A DNA stretch of 64,000 bases from the NCBI RefSeq assembly GCF_000422805.1, contig NZ_AUGT01000022.1, positions 62,001-126,000 of the forward strand, read 5' to 3'. A program made the translations under genes and the position numbers. This document shows positions 25,119-33,657 of the stretch, piece by piece. The stretch comes from Nocardioides halotolerans DSM 19273. GTDB taxonomy: Bacteria > Actinomycetota > Actinomycetes > Propionibacteriales > Nocardioidaceae. Every line of letters begins with the position of its first letter. Positions within the stretch are counted from its first letter, which is position 1. The notes under the pieces are model-generated. The model ran no database searches, had not been told where the DNA came from, and saw nothing but the letters and a program-made list of their open reading frames with translations.

Positions 25119-26201
25119 ATGGTCGGTGCAGGTTCACCCGCGATCTCGGTGCGGGGCCTGAGCAAGCACTACGACCAGGTGCGCGCCGTCCACGGCCTCG
25201 ACCTCGACATCGAGGACGGCGAGTTCTTCTCGATGCTCGGCCCGTCGGGGTCCGGCAAGACCACCGTCCTCCGGCTGATCGCCGGCTTCGAGCCACCCAC
25301 CGCGGGCACGATCCGGCTGGGCGACGAGGACGTCACCGACCGGGCGCCGTACGACCGCGACGTCAACACGGTCTTCCAGGACTACGCGATCTTCCCGCAC
25401 ATGAGCGTGCTCCAGAACGTCGAGTACGGCCTGCGCGTCAAGAGGGTCGCCAAGCCCGAGCGGCGCAGGCGGGCCGAGGAGGCGCTGGCGACCGTCCGGC
25501 TCGAGGGGTACGCCGCGCGGCGGCCCCACCAGCTCTCCGGCGGCCAGCGCCAGCGGGTCGCGCTGGCGCGGGCGCTGGTCAACCGGCCCAAGGTGCTCCT
25601 CCTCGACGAGCCCCTGGGCGCGCTCGACCTCAAGCTGCGCCGCGAGATGCAGGTCGAGCTCAAGGAGATCCAGCGCGAGGTCGGCATCACCTTCGTCTTC
25701 GTCACCCACGACCAGGAGGAGGCGCTCACGATGAGCGACCGCATCGCGGTCTTCAACGACGGGCGCATCCAGCAGCTCGCGACGCCGGTCGAGCTCTACG
25801 AGCAGCCGGCCTCGGCGTTCGTCGCCGGCTTCGTGGGCACCTCCAACCTCCTCGACGGCCAGGTGGCGAAGGAGCTCGTCGGCGAGGACGGCACCTTCGT
25901 GATCCGCCCCGAGAAGCTCGTCATGCACGCCGAGGACGGCGCGCCGGCCGCGGACGGGAACACCGCGGTCGCGCCCGGCGTCGTTCGGGAGGTCGTCTAC
26001 CTCGGCGCTAGCACCCACTCCGTGGTCGAGCTCGACGCGGGCGCCACCTTGACGGTCGCGCACCAGAACACCGACCGCTCCATCGACGCCGCTCTCGAGC
26101 GGCGCCAGCAACGTGTCGTGCTGTCGTGGCGACGCGACCACCTGGTGGCCCTGGGTCGTGCTCCCGACCCCGAGACGCCATCACCTGAGGAGGAATCATG
26201 A
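25119..26201 (+). CDS. ABC transporter ATP-binding protein, polyamine type (second system)
   Basis: A 360-residue PotA-class ATPase: Walker [11 protein letters not shown]-loop [12 protein letters not shown], signature [15 protein letters not shown], Walker [12 protein letters not shown], switch [10 protein letters not shown], and a C-terminal TOBE region ([14 protein letters not shown]). It heads a four-gene operon in the order ATPase, binding protein, permease, permease, unlike the first system where the binding protein comes first. Its stop overlaps the next ATG (ATGA). The two ATPases are clearly diverged paralogues, so the systems probably differ in substrate. Confidence 0.94.
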   Translation: MVGAGSPAISVRGLSKHYDQVRAVHGLDLDIEDGEFFSMLGPSGSGKTTVLRLIAGFEPPTAGTIRLGDEDVTDRAPYDRDVNTVFQDYAIFPHMSVLQNVEYGLRVKRVAKPERRRRAEEALATVRLEGYAARRPHQLSGGQRQRVALARALVNRPKVLLLDEPLGALDLKLRREMQVELKEIQREVGITFVFVTHDQEEALTMSDRIAVFNDGRIQQLATPVELYEQPASAFVAGFVGTSNLLDGQVAKELVGEDGTFVIRPEKLVMHAEDGAPAADGNTAVAPGVVREVVYLGASTHSVVELDAGATLTVAHQNTDRSIDAALERRQQRVVLSWRRDHLVALGRAPDPETPSPEEES

Positions 26202-27424
26202 GGAGAACACCAAGCCGTGGAATCACGGTCGTCGCCGGTGCGGCAGTGCTGCTGCTGGGGATGGCCGCCTGTGGCACCGACTCGGGCGACGACGACAAGA
26301 GCGGGGGCGACAACCCGGGCTCGGAGGGCTTCACCCCGCCCGACGTGCCGATGCTGGAGTCGCTGGGCGACCCGGAGGGGCAGGTCAACATCCTGGCCTG
26401 GCCGGGCTACGCCGAGGACGGCTCGACCGACGAGACCGTCGACTGGGTGACGCCGTTCGAGGAGGCCTCGGGCTGCCAGGCCAACGTCAAGCCGTTCGGC
26501 ACCTCCGACGAGGCCGTGCAGCTGATGAAGACCGGCGAGTACGACGTGGTCTCGGCCTCGGGTGACGCCACGCTGCGCCTCATCGCGGCCGGCGACGTGG
26601 CGCCGGTCAACACCGACCTGATCGAGAACTACGCCGACATCTCGCCGTTCCTCAAGGACCAGGGCTACAACTCCGTCGACGGCCAGATGTACGGCGTCCC
26701 GCACGGCTGGGGCGCCAACCTGCTGATGTACGACACCGAGACCGTCAGCCCGGCGCCGACCTCGTGGGCCGCGGTCTTCGACGACGCGTCGCAGTACGCC
26801 GGCAAGGTGACGGCCTACGACTCGCCGATCTACATCGCCGACGCGGCGCTCTACCTCATGAACACCCAGCCCGACCTCGGCATCAAGGACCCCTACGCGC
26901 TCGACGAGGACCAGCTCGCCGCGGCGGTGGAGGTGCTCAAGGCGCAGAAGGAGAACGTGTCGGAGTACTGGTCGGACTACCTGAAGGAGATCCAGGCCTT
27001 CAAGCAGGGCGACACCGTGATCGGCACGACCTGGCAGGTCATCGCCTCGCTCGCGCAGAGCGAGGGCGCGCCGGTCGAGGCGTTCCTGCCCGACGAGGGC
27101 TCCACGGGCTGGTCGGACACGTGGATGATCAGCTCGAAGTCCAAGAACCCCAACTGCGCCTACGCGTGGATGGACTACATCGCCAGCCCGGATGCGCAGG
27201 CGCAGGTCGCGGAGTGGTTCGGCGAGGCGCCGGCCAACCCGAAGGCCTGCGACTCGGTCACCGACGACACGTTCTGCGAGACCTACCACGTGTCGGACGC
27301 CGACTACGCCGCGCAGATCCACTACTGGACCACGCCGATCGAGCAGTGCCTGGACGGTCGCACCGACGTGAAGTGCACCGACTACGGCGACTGGACGACC
27401 GCGTGGACGGAGATCAAGGGCTGA
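26198..27424 (+). CDS. ABC transporter substrate-binding lipoprotein, polyamine type (second system)
   Basis: A 408-residue lipoprotein. The signal ends in the lipobox LLGMAAC followed by an acidic Gly/Asp-rich linker, so the protein is lipid-anchored outside the membrane. The mature domain begins [13 protein letters not shown], like PotD/YdcS proteins, and contains [13 protein letters not shown] and [19 protein letters not shown]. Four Cys in the C-terminal 70 residues may form disulfides. Lipid anchoring here contrasts with the Tat signal of the first system's binding protein. Confidence 0.9.
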   Translation: MRRTPSRGITVVAGAAVLLLGMAACGTDSGDDDKSGGDNPGSEGFTPPDVPMLESLGDPEGQVNILAWPGYAEDGSTDETVDWVTPFEEASGCQANVKPFGTSDEAVQLMKTGEYDVVSASGDATLRLIAAGDVAPVNTDLIENYADISPFLKDQGYNSVDGQMYGVPHGWGANLLMYDTETVSPAPTSWAAVFDDASQYAGKVTAYDSPIYIADAALYLMNTQPDLGIKDPYALDEDQLAAAVEVLKAQKENVSEYWSDYLKEIQAFKQGDTVIGTTWQVIASLAQSEGAPVEAFLPDEGSTGWSDTWMISSKSKNPNCAYAWMDYIASPDAQAQVAEWFGEAPANPKACDSVTDDTFCETYHVSDADYAAQIHYWTTPIEQCLDGRTDVKCTDYGDWTTAWTEIKG

Positions 27425-27432
27425 CCTGACCG

Positions 27433-28281
27433 GTGTCCCTCATCAGCCGCCGCCCGGGTCTCCGGGTGGGCCTCCTCCTCACGCCACCGATGCTGTGGCT
27501 GGGAGTGGCCTACCTGGGGGCCCTGGCGGCGCTGCTGGTGACCTCGCTGTGGGCGCAGAACGACTTCACCGGCAACATCGAGCGGACCTGGACGCTCGAC
27601 AACTTCCGCGACCTGTTCACCATCGAGGTCTACCGGACGATCACGCTCCGCACGATCGGGATCGCGACGCTGGTGACCGTGGTCGACGCGCTGCTGGCGT
27701 TCCCGATCGCGCTGTTCATGGCGAAGGTAGCCTCGCCGCGCTACCAGCGGCTGCTGGTGATCGCGGTGCTGATGCCGCTGTGGGCGTCGTACCTCGTCAA
27801 GGCCTACGCCTGGCGCGGGATGCTGTCGTCCAACGGCCTGGTCGAGTCGATCGCGTCGCCGTTCGGCCTCGGTACGCCGGGCTACGGGCTGCTGGCCACC
27901 ACGATGACGCTGGCCTACCTGTGGCTGCCCTACATGATCCTGCCGATCTACGCCGGCCTCGAGCGGCTGCCCAACTCGCTGTTCGAGGCCTCCGCCGACC
28001 TCGGCGCGGGGTCGTGGACGACGCTGCGGCGGGTGGTGCTGCCGATGGTGTTCCCGGCGTTCGTAGCCGGGTCGATCTTCACGTTCTCGCTCTCGATGGG
28101 CGACTACATCGCGGTCAAGATCGTGGGCGGCACCTCGCAGCTGCTCGGCAACGTCGTCTACGACAACCAGGGCGCCGCCAACAACCTGCCGTTCGCGGCC
28201 GCGATGGCGACGATCCCGATCGTCGTGATGCTGGCCTACCTCGCGGCGGCGCGCCGCACCGGCGCCCTGGAGCAGCTGTGA
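27433..28281 (+). CDS. ABC transporter permease, PotB-like (second system)
   Basis: A 282-residue permease from GTG 27433, 8 bp after the binding-protein stop. About six helices; the first is VGLLLTPPMLWLGVAYLGAL. The coupling loop is FEASADLGAGSWTTLRRVVLPMVFP (EAA type). VIAVLMPLWASYLVKAYAW is PotB/YdcU-like. Confidence 0.92.
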   Translation: MSLISRRPGLRVGLLLTPPMLWLGVAYLGALAALLVTSLWAQNDFTGNIERTWTLDNFRDLFTIEVYRTITLRTIGIATLVTVVDALLAFPIALFMAKVASPRYQRLLVIAVLMPLWASYLVKAYAWRGMLSSNGLVESIASPFGLGTPGYGLLATTMTLAYLWLPYMILPIYAGLERLPNSLFEASADLGAGSWTTLRRVVLPMVFPAFVAGSIFTFSLSMGDYIAVKIVGGTSQLLGNVVYDNQGAANNLPFAAAMATIPIVVMLAYLAAARRTGALEQL

Positions 28282-28282
28282 G

Positions 28283-29104
28283 GTGCCGCTCGTGAGGCTC
28301 CCCGCGGGGCTCCGCGTCTCGGTCACGGTCGTCACGCTCGTGGTGCTCGTGGTCATCTACGTGCCGCTGCTGCTGGTGCTGCTCAACTCCTTCAACACCG
28401 ACCGCACCTTCGGCTGGCCCCCGCCCGGGTACACCACGCACTGGTGGTCGCTCGCCTGGCACTCCGAGGGCGCCCGCGACGCGCTGTTCACGTCGGTGCG
28501 GGTCGCGCTCGCCGCGACCGCGATCGCGCTGGTGCTCGGCACGCTGGCGGCGATGGGTCTGCGCCGCACCCGGTTCTTCGGCCGCAACGTCGTCTCGCTC
28601 CTGATCATCCTGCCGATCGCGCTGCCCGGCATCGTGACCGGCCTGGCGTTCCAGAACGGCTTCCGCACCATCCTCGGGCTCCAGCTCTCGCTCTGGACGA
28701 TCGTGATCGCGCACGCGACGTTCTGCATCGTCACGGTGTTCAACAACGTGCAGGCGCGGTTCGCCCGTCTCGGCGGCAACTTCGAGCAGGCGTCGATGGA
28801 CCTCGGCGCCGGGCCCTTCACGACGTTCCGGCTCGTCACGCTGCCGATGCTCCGGTCCGCGCTGCTGGCGGGCGGGCTGCTGTCGTTCGGCCTGTCCTTC
28901 GACGAGATCGTGGTCACTCAGTTCACCGCGTCGTCGACCGACCGCACCCTGCCGATCTGGATCTTCCAGAACCTCTTCCGCCCCAACGCGGCCCCGATCG
29001 TCAACTGCGTCGCGGCCGCGCTGGTGCTGTTCTCCGTCATCCCGATCTACCTCGCCCAGCGCCTCTCCGGCGACGCCGCCGAGGCGATGACCGGCGCGCG
29101 GTAG
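28283..29104 (+). CDS. ABC transporter permease, PotC-like (second system)
   Basis: A 273-residue permease from GTG 28283, directly after the previous stop. Helices include VVTLVVLVVIYVPLLLVLLN; the EAA loop reads FEQASMDLGAGPFTTFRLVTLP; SLLIILPIALPGIVTGLAF matches PotC/YdcV. It closes the second polyamine-type operon and converges on the winged-helix gene, with 3 bp between the stop codons. Confidence 0.92.
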   Translation: MPLVRLPAGLRVSVTVVTLVVLVVIYVPLLLVLLNSFNTDRTFGWPPPGYTTHWWSLAWHSEGARDALFTSVRVALAATAIALVLGTLAAMGLRRTRFFGRNVVSLLIILPIALPGIVTGLAFQNGFRTILGLQLSLWTIVIAHATFCIVTVFNNVQARFARLGGNFEQASMDLGAGPFTTFRLVTLPMLRSALLAGGLLSFGLSFDEIVVTQFTASSTDRTLPIWIFQNLFRPNAAPIVNCVAAALVLFSVIPIYLAQRLSGDAAEAMTGAR

Positions 29105-29107
29105 GGC

Positions 29108-30199
29108 TCAGGAGCCGAGGATCTCCGCTACGCGCGTCGCCTCGGCCTCGACGGCCGCGCGCGGCGGCGGCGCCTCGTCGAGCCAGCTGACGGTGACCTC
29201 GTCGCGCACGACCGCCCACGTGCCGCGCACGACGCCGCCGGCGAGCACGAGGTTGGCCTTGCGGGTCACGGCGTCACGCAGCCGCGCGGGGGTGACGTAC
29301 GCGTCCTTGGTGCCGGGTCCCATCACCCACTGGTCGTGCCCGGGCAGCAGCCGGACCGAGTCCGAGGGCCGCGCCGCCGCGAGTGCCTCGGCGTCCTCGG
29401 CCACGACGTACGCCGTCGTGCCCTCGACGTCGACCGCGACCAGCCGGTCGCCGAGCTCCGCCCACCAGCGGTCGAGGCGCTTGCGGCCCGCGCTCAGCCC
29501 GCTGCCGAGCCAGTAGTGGACGTGGTCGGGCGTGGCGGGGCCGTAGGAGCGGAGGTACATCGCGATCGCGCGCGGGCCGGCGTCGTCGAGCTCGGGGATC
29601 CCCTGCCACCGCGGGTTGCGGTCGAGCCGCTGGAACGTCGGTCGCCCGTCGCGGACCGGGCCGAAGCACATGTCGCCCTGCCATGTCAGCGGCTTGATCA
29701 GCGTGCCGGCGCCCTCGGCGAACACCGGCTCGAGGTGCCGGTAGGCCCGGTGCCTGGCCAGCGCCTCGCCGAGCTCACCGACGGTCAGCGGACCGTCGGC
29801 CAGCGCCTCGCGGACTGCCGCCCGGAAGTCGGGCCAGTCGGCCGGACCGAGCCGGTAGTGGTCCACCCAGCTCGGCAGCTCCCACTGGCGCCCGGCCTGA
29901 CGGAGTGAGAGGAAGAGGCCGCCGTCCTCGGGCGAGAGGTAGTGCACCGACCCGCGAAAGGCGAACACCTTGATCACGCTGCCGTCGGCATGGGCCTCCC
30001 GCAGCTCGCCGGCCCGTGACGAGCCGCGCCGCGTGCGCACCGCGAGCTCGGCGAGCGACTCGTCCATCGACAGCACGGCGCCCAGCCGGCGCACGACCTC
30101 GGCCGGCGACATCGACCCGACCGGGTCGAGCAGCTGCCGCTCCAGCCGCCACCCCAGCGCCCGGGCCCACGTGATCGACAGCTCGTGCGTGGTGGCCAT
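29108..30199 (-). CDS. Winged-helix DNA-binding protein, AlkZ-like (HTH_42)
   Basis: A 363-residue protein; ATG 30199 (MATTHELSITWARAL) is preferred over one 12 bp upstream. The family-wide features are the N-terminal RALGWRLERQLL helix, winged-helix segments (GELGEALARH, PATPDHVHYWLGSGLS) and the C-terminal VRLLPGHDQWVMGPGTKDAYV and RGTWAV boxes. This is the HTH_42 family, which contains the interstrand-crosslink glycosylases AlkZ/YcaQ. I cannot identify the catalytic Gln residues with confidence, so glycosylase activity is uncertain. It stands alone. Confidence 0.78.
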   Translation of the reverse strand: MATTHELSITWARALGWRLERQLLDPVGSMSPAEVVRRLGAVLSMDESLAELAVRTRRGSSRAGELREAHADGSVIKVFAFRGSVHYLSPEDGGLFLSLRQAGRQWELPSWVDHYRLGPADWPDFRAAVREALADGPLTVGELGEALARHRAYRHLEPVFAEGAGTLIKPLTWQGDMCFGPVRDGRPTFQRLDRNPRWQGIPELDDAGPRAIAMYLRSYGPATPDHVHYWLGSGLSAGRKRLDRWWAELGDRLVAVDVEGTTAYVVAEDAEALAAARPSDSVRLLPGHDQWVMGPGTKDAYVTPARLRDAVTRKANLVLAGGVVRGTWAVVRDEVTVSWLDEAPPPRAAVEAEATRVAEILGS

Positions 30200-30251
30200 G
30201 CGCGGCAGCATCCCACCCGTTCCGGACGGAACCCGTCCGACTAGGCCGTGT

Positions 30252-30827
30252 CTAGGCCAGGGGCCGGCCGGTGAGGGTCAGGAGGTGCGACTGCATGGTC
30301 GCCTCGGTCTCGAGGCCGCTGCCGTAGGACCAGTCGACGTCGGTGGCGACGAGGCGCACCCCGCGCGGCGGCGCCCATCGCCGCAGCGGCCAGGGCGTGC
30401 TCAGCACCCGGTCGGCCGCGGCGGCCGCTGCCTCGGGCGGCATCGGGTGGTCGATGCCCAGCGGCCGGCAGATGTCCTGGTTGTGGAGCAGGATGTCGAT
30501 CAGCGGTTCGAGATCGGTGATGAACGCGACGCGCTTGCGCGACCCGATGAATCCCCGCAGCGTGGCCACGATCTCCGCGTGCGACTGCGGGCTGCGCAGC
30601 GCCGTGTCCCTGACCAGCACGTCGTAGCGGAACCCGGCGCGGACCGCGGGGACGACCAGGTCGCGGACCCGGGTCTGGGCCAGGGCCAGGTGCGCCGCGA
30701 CGTCACGGACCGTCCAGCCGGCACACAGGCTCGGGGTCGCCCACGCGTGCTCCGGCAGCGAGTCCAGGAGGTCGGCGAGCCACCGCCGTTCGTCGTCGAT
30801 GTGCTGCCAGATGGTCTCGCGGTCCAC
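30252..30827 (-). CDS. Maleylpyruvate isomerase-family (DinB-fold, mycothiol-type) protein
   Basis: A 191-residue protein; GTG 30827 is chosen because GGGAGG lies 7 bases upstream. TPSLCAGWTVRDVAAHLA near the N-terminus is the hallmark of the TIGR03083 family, followed by a HNQDICRPLG segment that supplies the metal-binding His. Members are metal-dependent and often use mycothiol. The substrate is unknown. It is divergent from the MarR gene over a perfect palindrome, so it is probably the repressor's target. Confidence 0.85.
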   Translation of the reverse strand: MDRETIWQHIDDERRWLADLLDSLPEHAWATPSLCAGWTVRDVAAHLALAQTRVRDLVVPAVRAGFRYDVLVRDTALRSPQSHAEIVATLRGFIGSRKRVAFITDLEPLIDILLHNQDICRPLGIDHPMPPEAAAAAADRVLSTPWPLRRWAPPRGVRLVATDVDWSYGSGLETEATMQSHLLTLTGRPLA

Positions 30828-30851
30828 GACGCGTCCTCCCACGTGCGCGAG

Positions 30852-30872
30852 TTAGACAGATTATCTGTCTAA
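30852..30872. promoter_or_regulatory. Perfect 21-bp palindromic operator
   Basis: TTAGACAGAT (30852-30861), one central T, and ATCTGTCTAA (30863-30872) are exact inverted arms in the spacer between the DinB-fold gene and marR, 9 bp before the marR GTG. Size and position are typical of a MarR-dimer operator. Confidence 0.85.
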
Positions 30873-30881
30873 TCTGGCACG

Positions 30882-31325
30882 GTGGGAGATCGCCGTCAAC
30901 GCCAGGACCTCGGCGTCCTGCTCTTCGTCGCGAACCGTGCCCTCGAGCAGCGCGCGTTCGACGCGGTCGTCGCGGCGGGCATCACGGACATCACGCTGGC
31001 CCAGGCCCGCGTCGCCGCCAGGATCGGTCCGGACGGCACCCGGGTGTCCGACCTGGCGGAGCAGGCGCGCGTGACCAAGCAGACCGCCGCGTTCCTGGTC
31101 GAGCAGCTCGAGAGGGCGGGCTACGTGGAGCGCGTCCCCGACCCGACCGACGGCCGGGCGCGTCTCGTCCGGCTGACCGCGCACGCTGGCCCGGTGGTCC
31201 GGGCCGCCGACGCCGAGGTGCAGCGCGTCCTGGCCGAGTGGGCCGAGCACGTCGGCGAAGAGCGGCTCGACCAGCTGCACGAGATCCTGCGTGACCTCAG
31301 AGACGTCACCGACCCGTGGCGCTGA
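30882..31325 (+). CDS. MarR-family transcriptional regulator
   Basis: A 147-residue protein from GTG 30882. The winged HTH is VSDLAEQARVTKQTAAFLVEQLERAGYVERVPDPTDGRARLVRLT (read in parts), with the DxRxR wing. N- and C-terminal helices form the dimer interface. The 21-bp palindrome just upstream suggests autorepression and control of the divergent DinB-fold gene. Its last 20 bases overlap the 3' end of the convergent DUF1015 gene. Confidence 0.92.
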   Translation: MGDRRQRQDLGVLLFVANRALEQRAFDAVVAAGITDITLAQARVAARIGPDGTRVSDLAEQARVTKQTAAFLVEQLERAGYVERVPDPTDGRARLVRLTAHAGPVVRAADAEVQRVLAEWAEHVGEERLDQLHEILRDLRDVTDPWR

Positions 31326-32358
31326 GCCGCCGGAAGATGCCGGCGCACGGCTTCGGCTCGAAGTAGGTCGTCTTGGGCGGCATCACCGCGTCGGCGTCGG
31401 CCAGCGAGGTCAGCGTCTCGAGCGGGGGAGGCGCGAGCGTGAAGAGGACGCCCTCGTCGGAGTCGCAGCGGCGGGTGAGCTCCTCGACGAGGGTCTTCGC
31501 GGGCGCGATCTCGACCGGCTGCGACAGGCGGTCGAGCACCTCGGACTGCAGGACCTCGACGTCGAGCGCGGCCCGGGGGGAGCGGATGGCCGCGGTGTGC
31601 CAGCGGCCGTCGGCGTACAGCCCGATCGTCCCGGGCGCGGGGACCGGCGGCGCGGGCGCCGCAGCGACGACGAAGGTGGGCGCGAGCAGCCCGACCAGCG
31701 CGGCGGTGTCGACCGGGCCGAAGACGCGGCGGTGGAACGCCGAGAGTCGCAGGCCGTCCATCGGGTGGACGACGCACAGCACGCCGGCCTCGGGGGGCTC
31801 GCCGCCCAGGCGCCACACGGCCAGCGCGGCGGCGACCCGGTGGTGGCCGTCGGCGATGTAGTGGTCCGAGGCCGCCAGCTCGTCGGCGAGGCTCCGGGTG
31901 GCCGAGCCCGGCGGCACCCGCCAGACCAGCTGACGCACGCCGCGCGGCCCGGTGAAGTCGAGGATCGGCGCCGTGGCGCAGACCTCCTCGACGGTCCGGG
32001 CGTACGCCGGGCCGGCGTGGTGGAGCAGCGCCACGAGGGCGGGTGGTGCGTCGGTGGTCGCGTGGTGGTGGACCAGGCTCTCGACCCGCTGCGCCTGCAC
32101 GGCCTCGTGCCCGCGCACCTGGCCGTCGACGAACGCGCCGACGCCGACCTCGCACACCACCCCGGTGCAGGACAGGTCGCCGCGCTCCTGCCGGTAGACG
32201 TAGAGCGCCGCCTCCGACTCGTCGTACGCCGAGAGGTCGACCGGTGCGATCGGCGGGAGCGTGCCGGTGTCCTCGGGCAGCTCGGCCAGCCCGGTGACCA
32301 GGCGCGGTGCCCACTCCGGGCGGACGACGCGAGCCGGGAACGGGCGGACGGTGCTCAC
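31306..32358 (-). CDS. DUF1015-family protein
   Basis: A 350-residue protein whose GTG overlaps the serA stop (GTGA). It begins STVRPFPARVVRPEWAPRL, and has DHYIADGHHRVAAALA near the middle and the terminal VMPPKTTYFEPKPCAGIFRRL, all hallmarks of DUF1015 (ParB-related nuclease-fold resemblance; DGHHR resembles a nucleotide-binding box). DUF1015 genes are often next to serA; the biochemical role is unknown, possibly linked to serine metabolism. Tight coupling here supports joint function. Confidence 0.85.
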   Translation of the reverse strand: MSTVRPFPARVVRPEWAPRLVTGLAELPEDTGTLPPIAPVDLSAYDESEAALYVYRQERGDLSCTGVVCEVGVGAFVDGQVRGHEAVQAQRVESLVHHHATTDAPPALVALLHHAGPAYARTVEEVCATAPILDFTGPRGVRQLVWRVPPGSATRSLADELAASDHYIADGHHRVAAALAVWRLGGEPPEAGVLCVVHPMDGLRLSAFHRRVFGPVDTAALVGLLAPTFVVAAAPAPPVPAPGTIGLYADGRWHTAAIRSPRAALDVEVLQSEVLDRLSQPVEIAPAKTLVEELTRRCDSDEGVLFTLAPPPLETLTSLADADAVMPPKTTYFEPKPCAGIFRRLSATGR

Positions 32359-33584
32359 GGGCGGCGCTCGGCATCGGGGCCGAGCGTCACTTCGGACACA
32401 CTCAGGACGTCGGGGATCTCTCGCAGGGCCGTCAGGAGCTCTTCGGGGGCCGGGCCGGCGACGTCGATCGACGCGACGGCGGCCTCTCCGCCGCGGAAGA
32501 TGCGGTTCTGCATGTGCTCGACGTTGAGCCCCGCGGCGCGCAGCCGGTCGAGCACCTGGGCCAGCACGCCGACCCGGTCGCGGTGCCGGATCGTCAGGGT
32601 GACCGCGCCGATCCGGTCGGGCTCGAGGTTGACGCAGTGCCGCGGCTCGCCCGACATGAACGCGTCGACGATCTCGGTGACGCCCGCGGCGATCGCGCGC
32701 TGCGCCTGCTCGGTCGAGGCGCCGATGTGGTGGGTCGCGACGACGTGCGGGTGCCGGCCGAGCGGCGACTCCCACGTGCCCTTGCCGGAGCCCGGCTCGT
32801 CGGCGAAGACGTCGAGCCCGGCGCGCACCGCGCCGGTGTCGAGGGCCTCGAGCAGCGCACCCTCGTCGACGACGTCGCCGCGAGAGGTATTGAGCAGGAT
32901 CGCGCCGGGCCTCATCCACGACAGGAACGTTGCGTCAACGAGGTGCCGGGTGTCCTTGCCCGACGGCACGTGGATGCTCACCACGTCCGACGACGACACC
33001 AGGTCCTCCAGCGAGTCGCACATCGTGATGTCGAGCTCCTCGGCCCGGTCGACGACGTACGCCGACCGGTCCGGCTTGGCGAGCGCCTGCAGCCGGATGC
33101 CGAACGCCGAGGCGCGCTCGGCCACGGCGAGACCGATCGAGCCGAGGCCGATGATGCCCATGGTCGACCCGAGGAGCCCGCCGGCCTTGCTGTAGCGCTG
33201 CTTGTCCCAGCGGCCGCTGCGCAGGTCGGCCACGTTGTCGGCGATCCGCCGGTCGATCGCCAGCAGCAACCCCATGGTGAGCTCGGCGACGGCGGCGGCG
33301 TTGCGGCCGGGCACGTTGGAGACGAACACCCCGCTGCGGGCGGCGGCGTCGGTGTCGATGGTGTTGGTGCCCGCGCCGGCCCGGATCACCAGTGTCAGCC
33401 GGTCCGCCGCCTCGAACACCGCCCGCTTCACCTTGGTGCTGCGCACCACCAACGCGTCGAACCCGGCGATCCGCGCCGGCAGGTCGTCGGCCGAGAGGTC
33501 CGGCTCGACGACACAGACGTGGCCGCGCGCCTCGAGGTCCTCGATCGTCTGCGCGGGCAGCTTGTCGGCGAACAGCACGTGCAT
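32355..33584 (-). CDS. serA: D-3-phosphoglycerate dehydrogenase
   Basis: A 409-residue D-2-hydroxyacid dehydrogenase that oxidises 3-phosphoglycerate in serine synthesis. NAD site MGIIGLGSIGLAVA, substrate-side VIRAGAGTNTID, catalytic Arg region LLNTSRGDVVD, and the Glu/His pair (ADEPG; THHIGASTEQAQ). The C-terminal 85 residues form an ACT domain (LTIRHRDRVGVLAQVLDRLRAAGLNVEHMQN), the usual serine-feedback site. It lacks the intervening domain of mycobacterial SerA (about 530 residues) and is thus of the short ACT-only type. It is co-transcribed with DUF1015. Confidence 0.88.
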   Translation of the reverse strand: MHVLFADKLPAQTIEDLEARGHVCVVEPDLSADDLPARIAGFDALVVRSTKVKRAVFEAADRLTLVIRAGAGTNTIDTDAAARSGVFVSNVPGRNAAAVAELTMGLLLAIDRRIADNVADLRSGRWDKQRYSKAGGLLGSTMGIIGLGSIGLAVAERASAFGIRLQALAKPDRSAYVVDRAEELDITMCDSLEDLVSSSDVVSIHVPSGKDTRHLVDATFLSWMRPGAILLNTSRGDVVDEGALLEALDTGAVRAGLDVFADEPGSGKGTWESPLGRHPHVVATHHIGASTEQAQRAIAAGVTEIVDAFMSGEPRHCVNLEPDRIGAVTLTIRHRDRVGVLAQVLDRLRAAGLNVEHMQNRIFRGGEAAVASIDVAGPAPEELLTALREIPDVLSVSEVTLGPDAERRP

Positions 33585-33657
33585 CGCGCGACCTCCGGGA
33601 CCGTGCTCGCCCGTGGGGTCGGCGAGTGTGCGGTCACGCTAGCCGCGAGGCGAGCGG

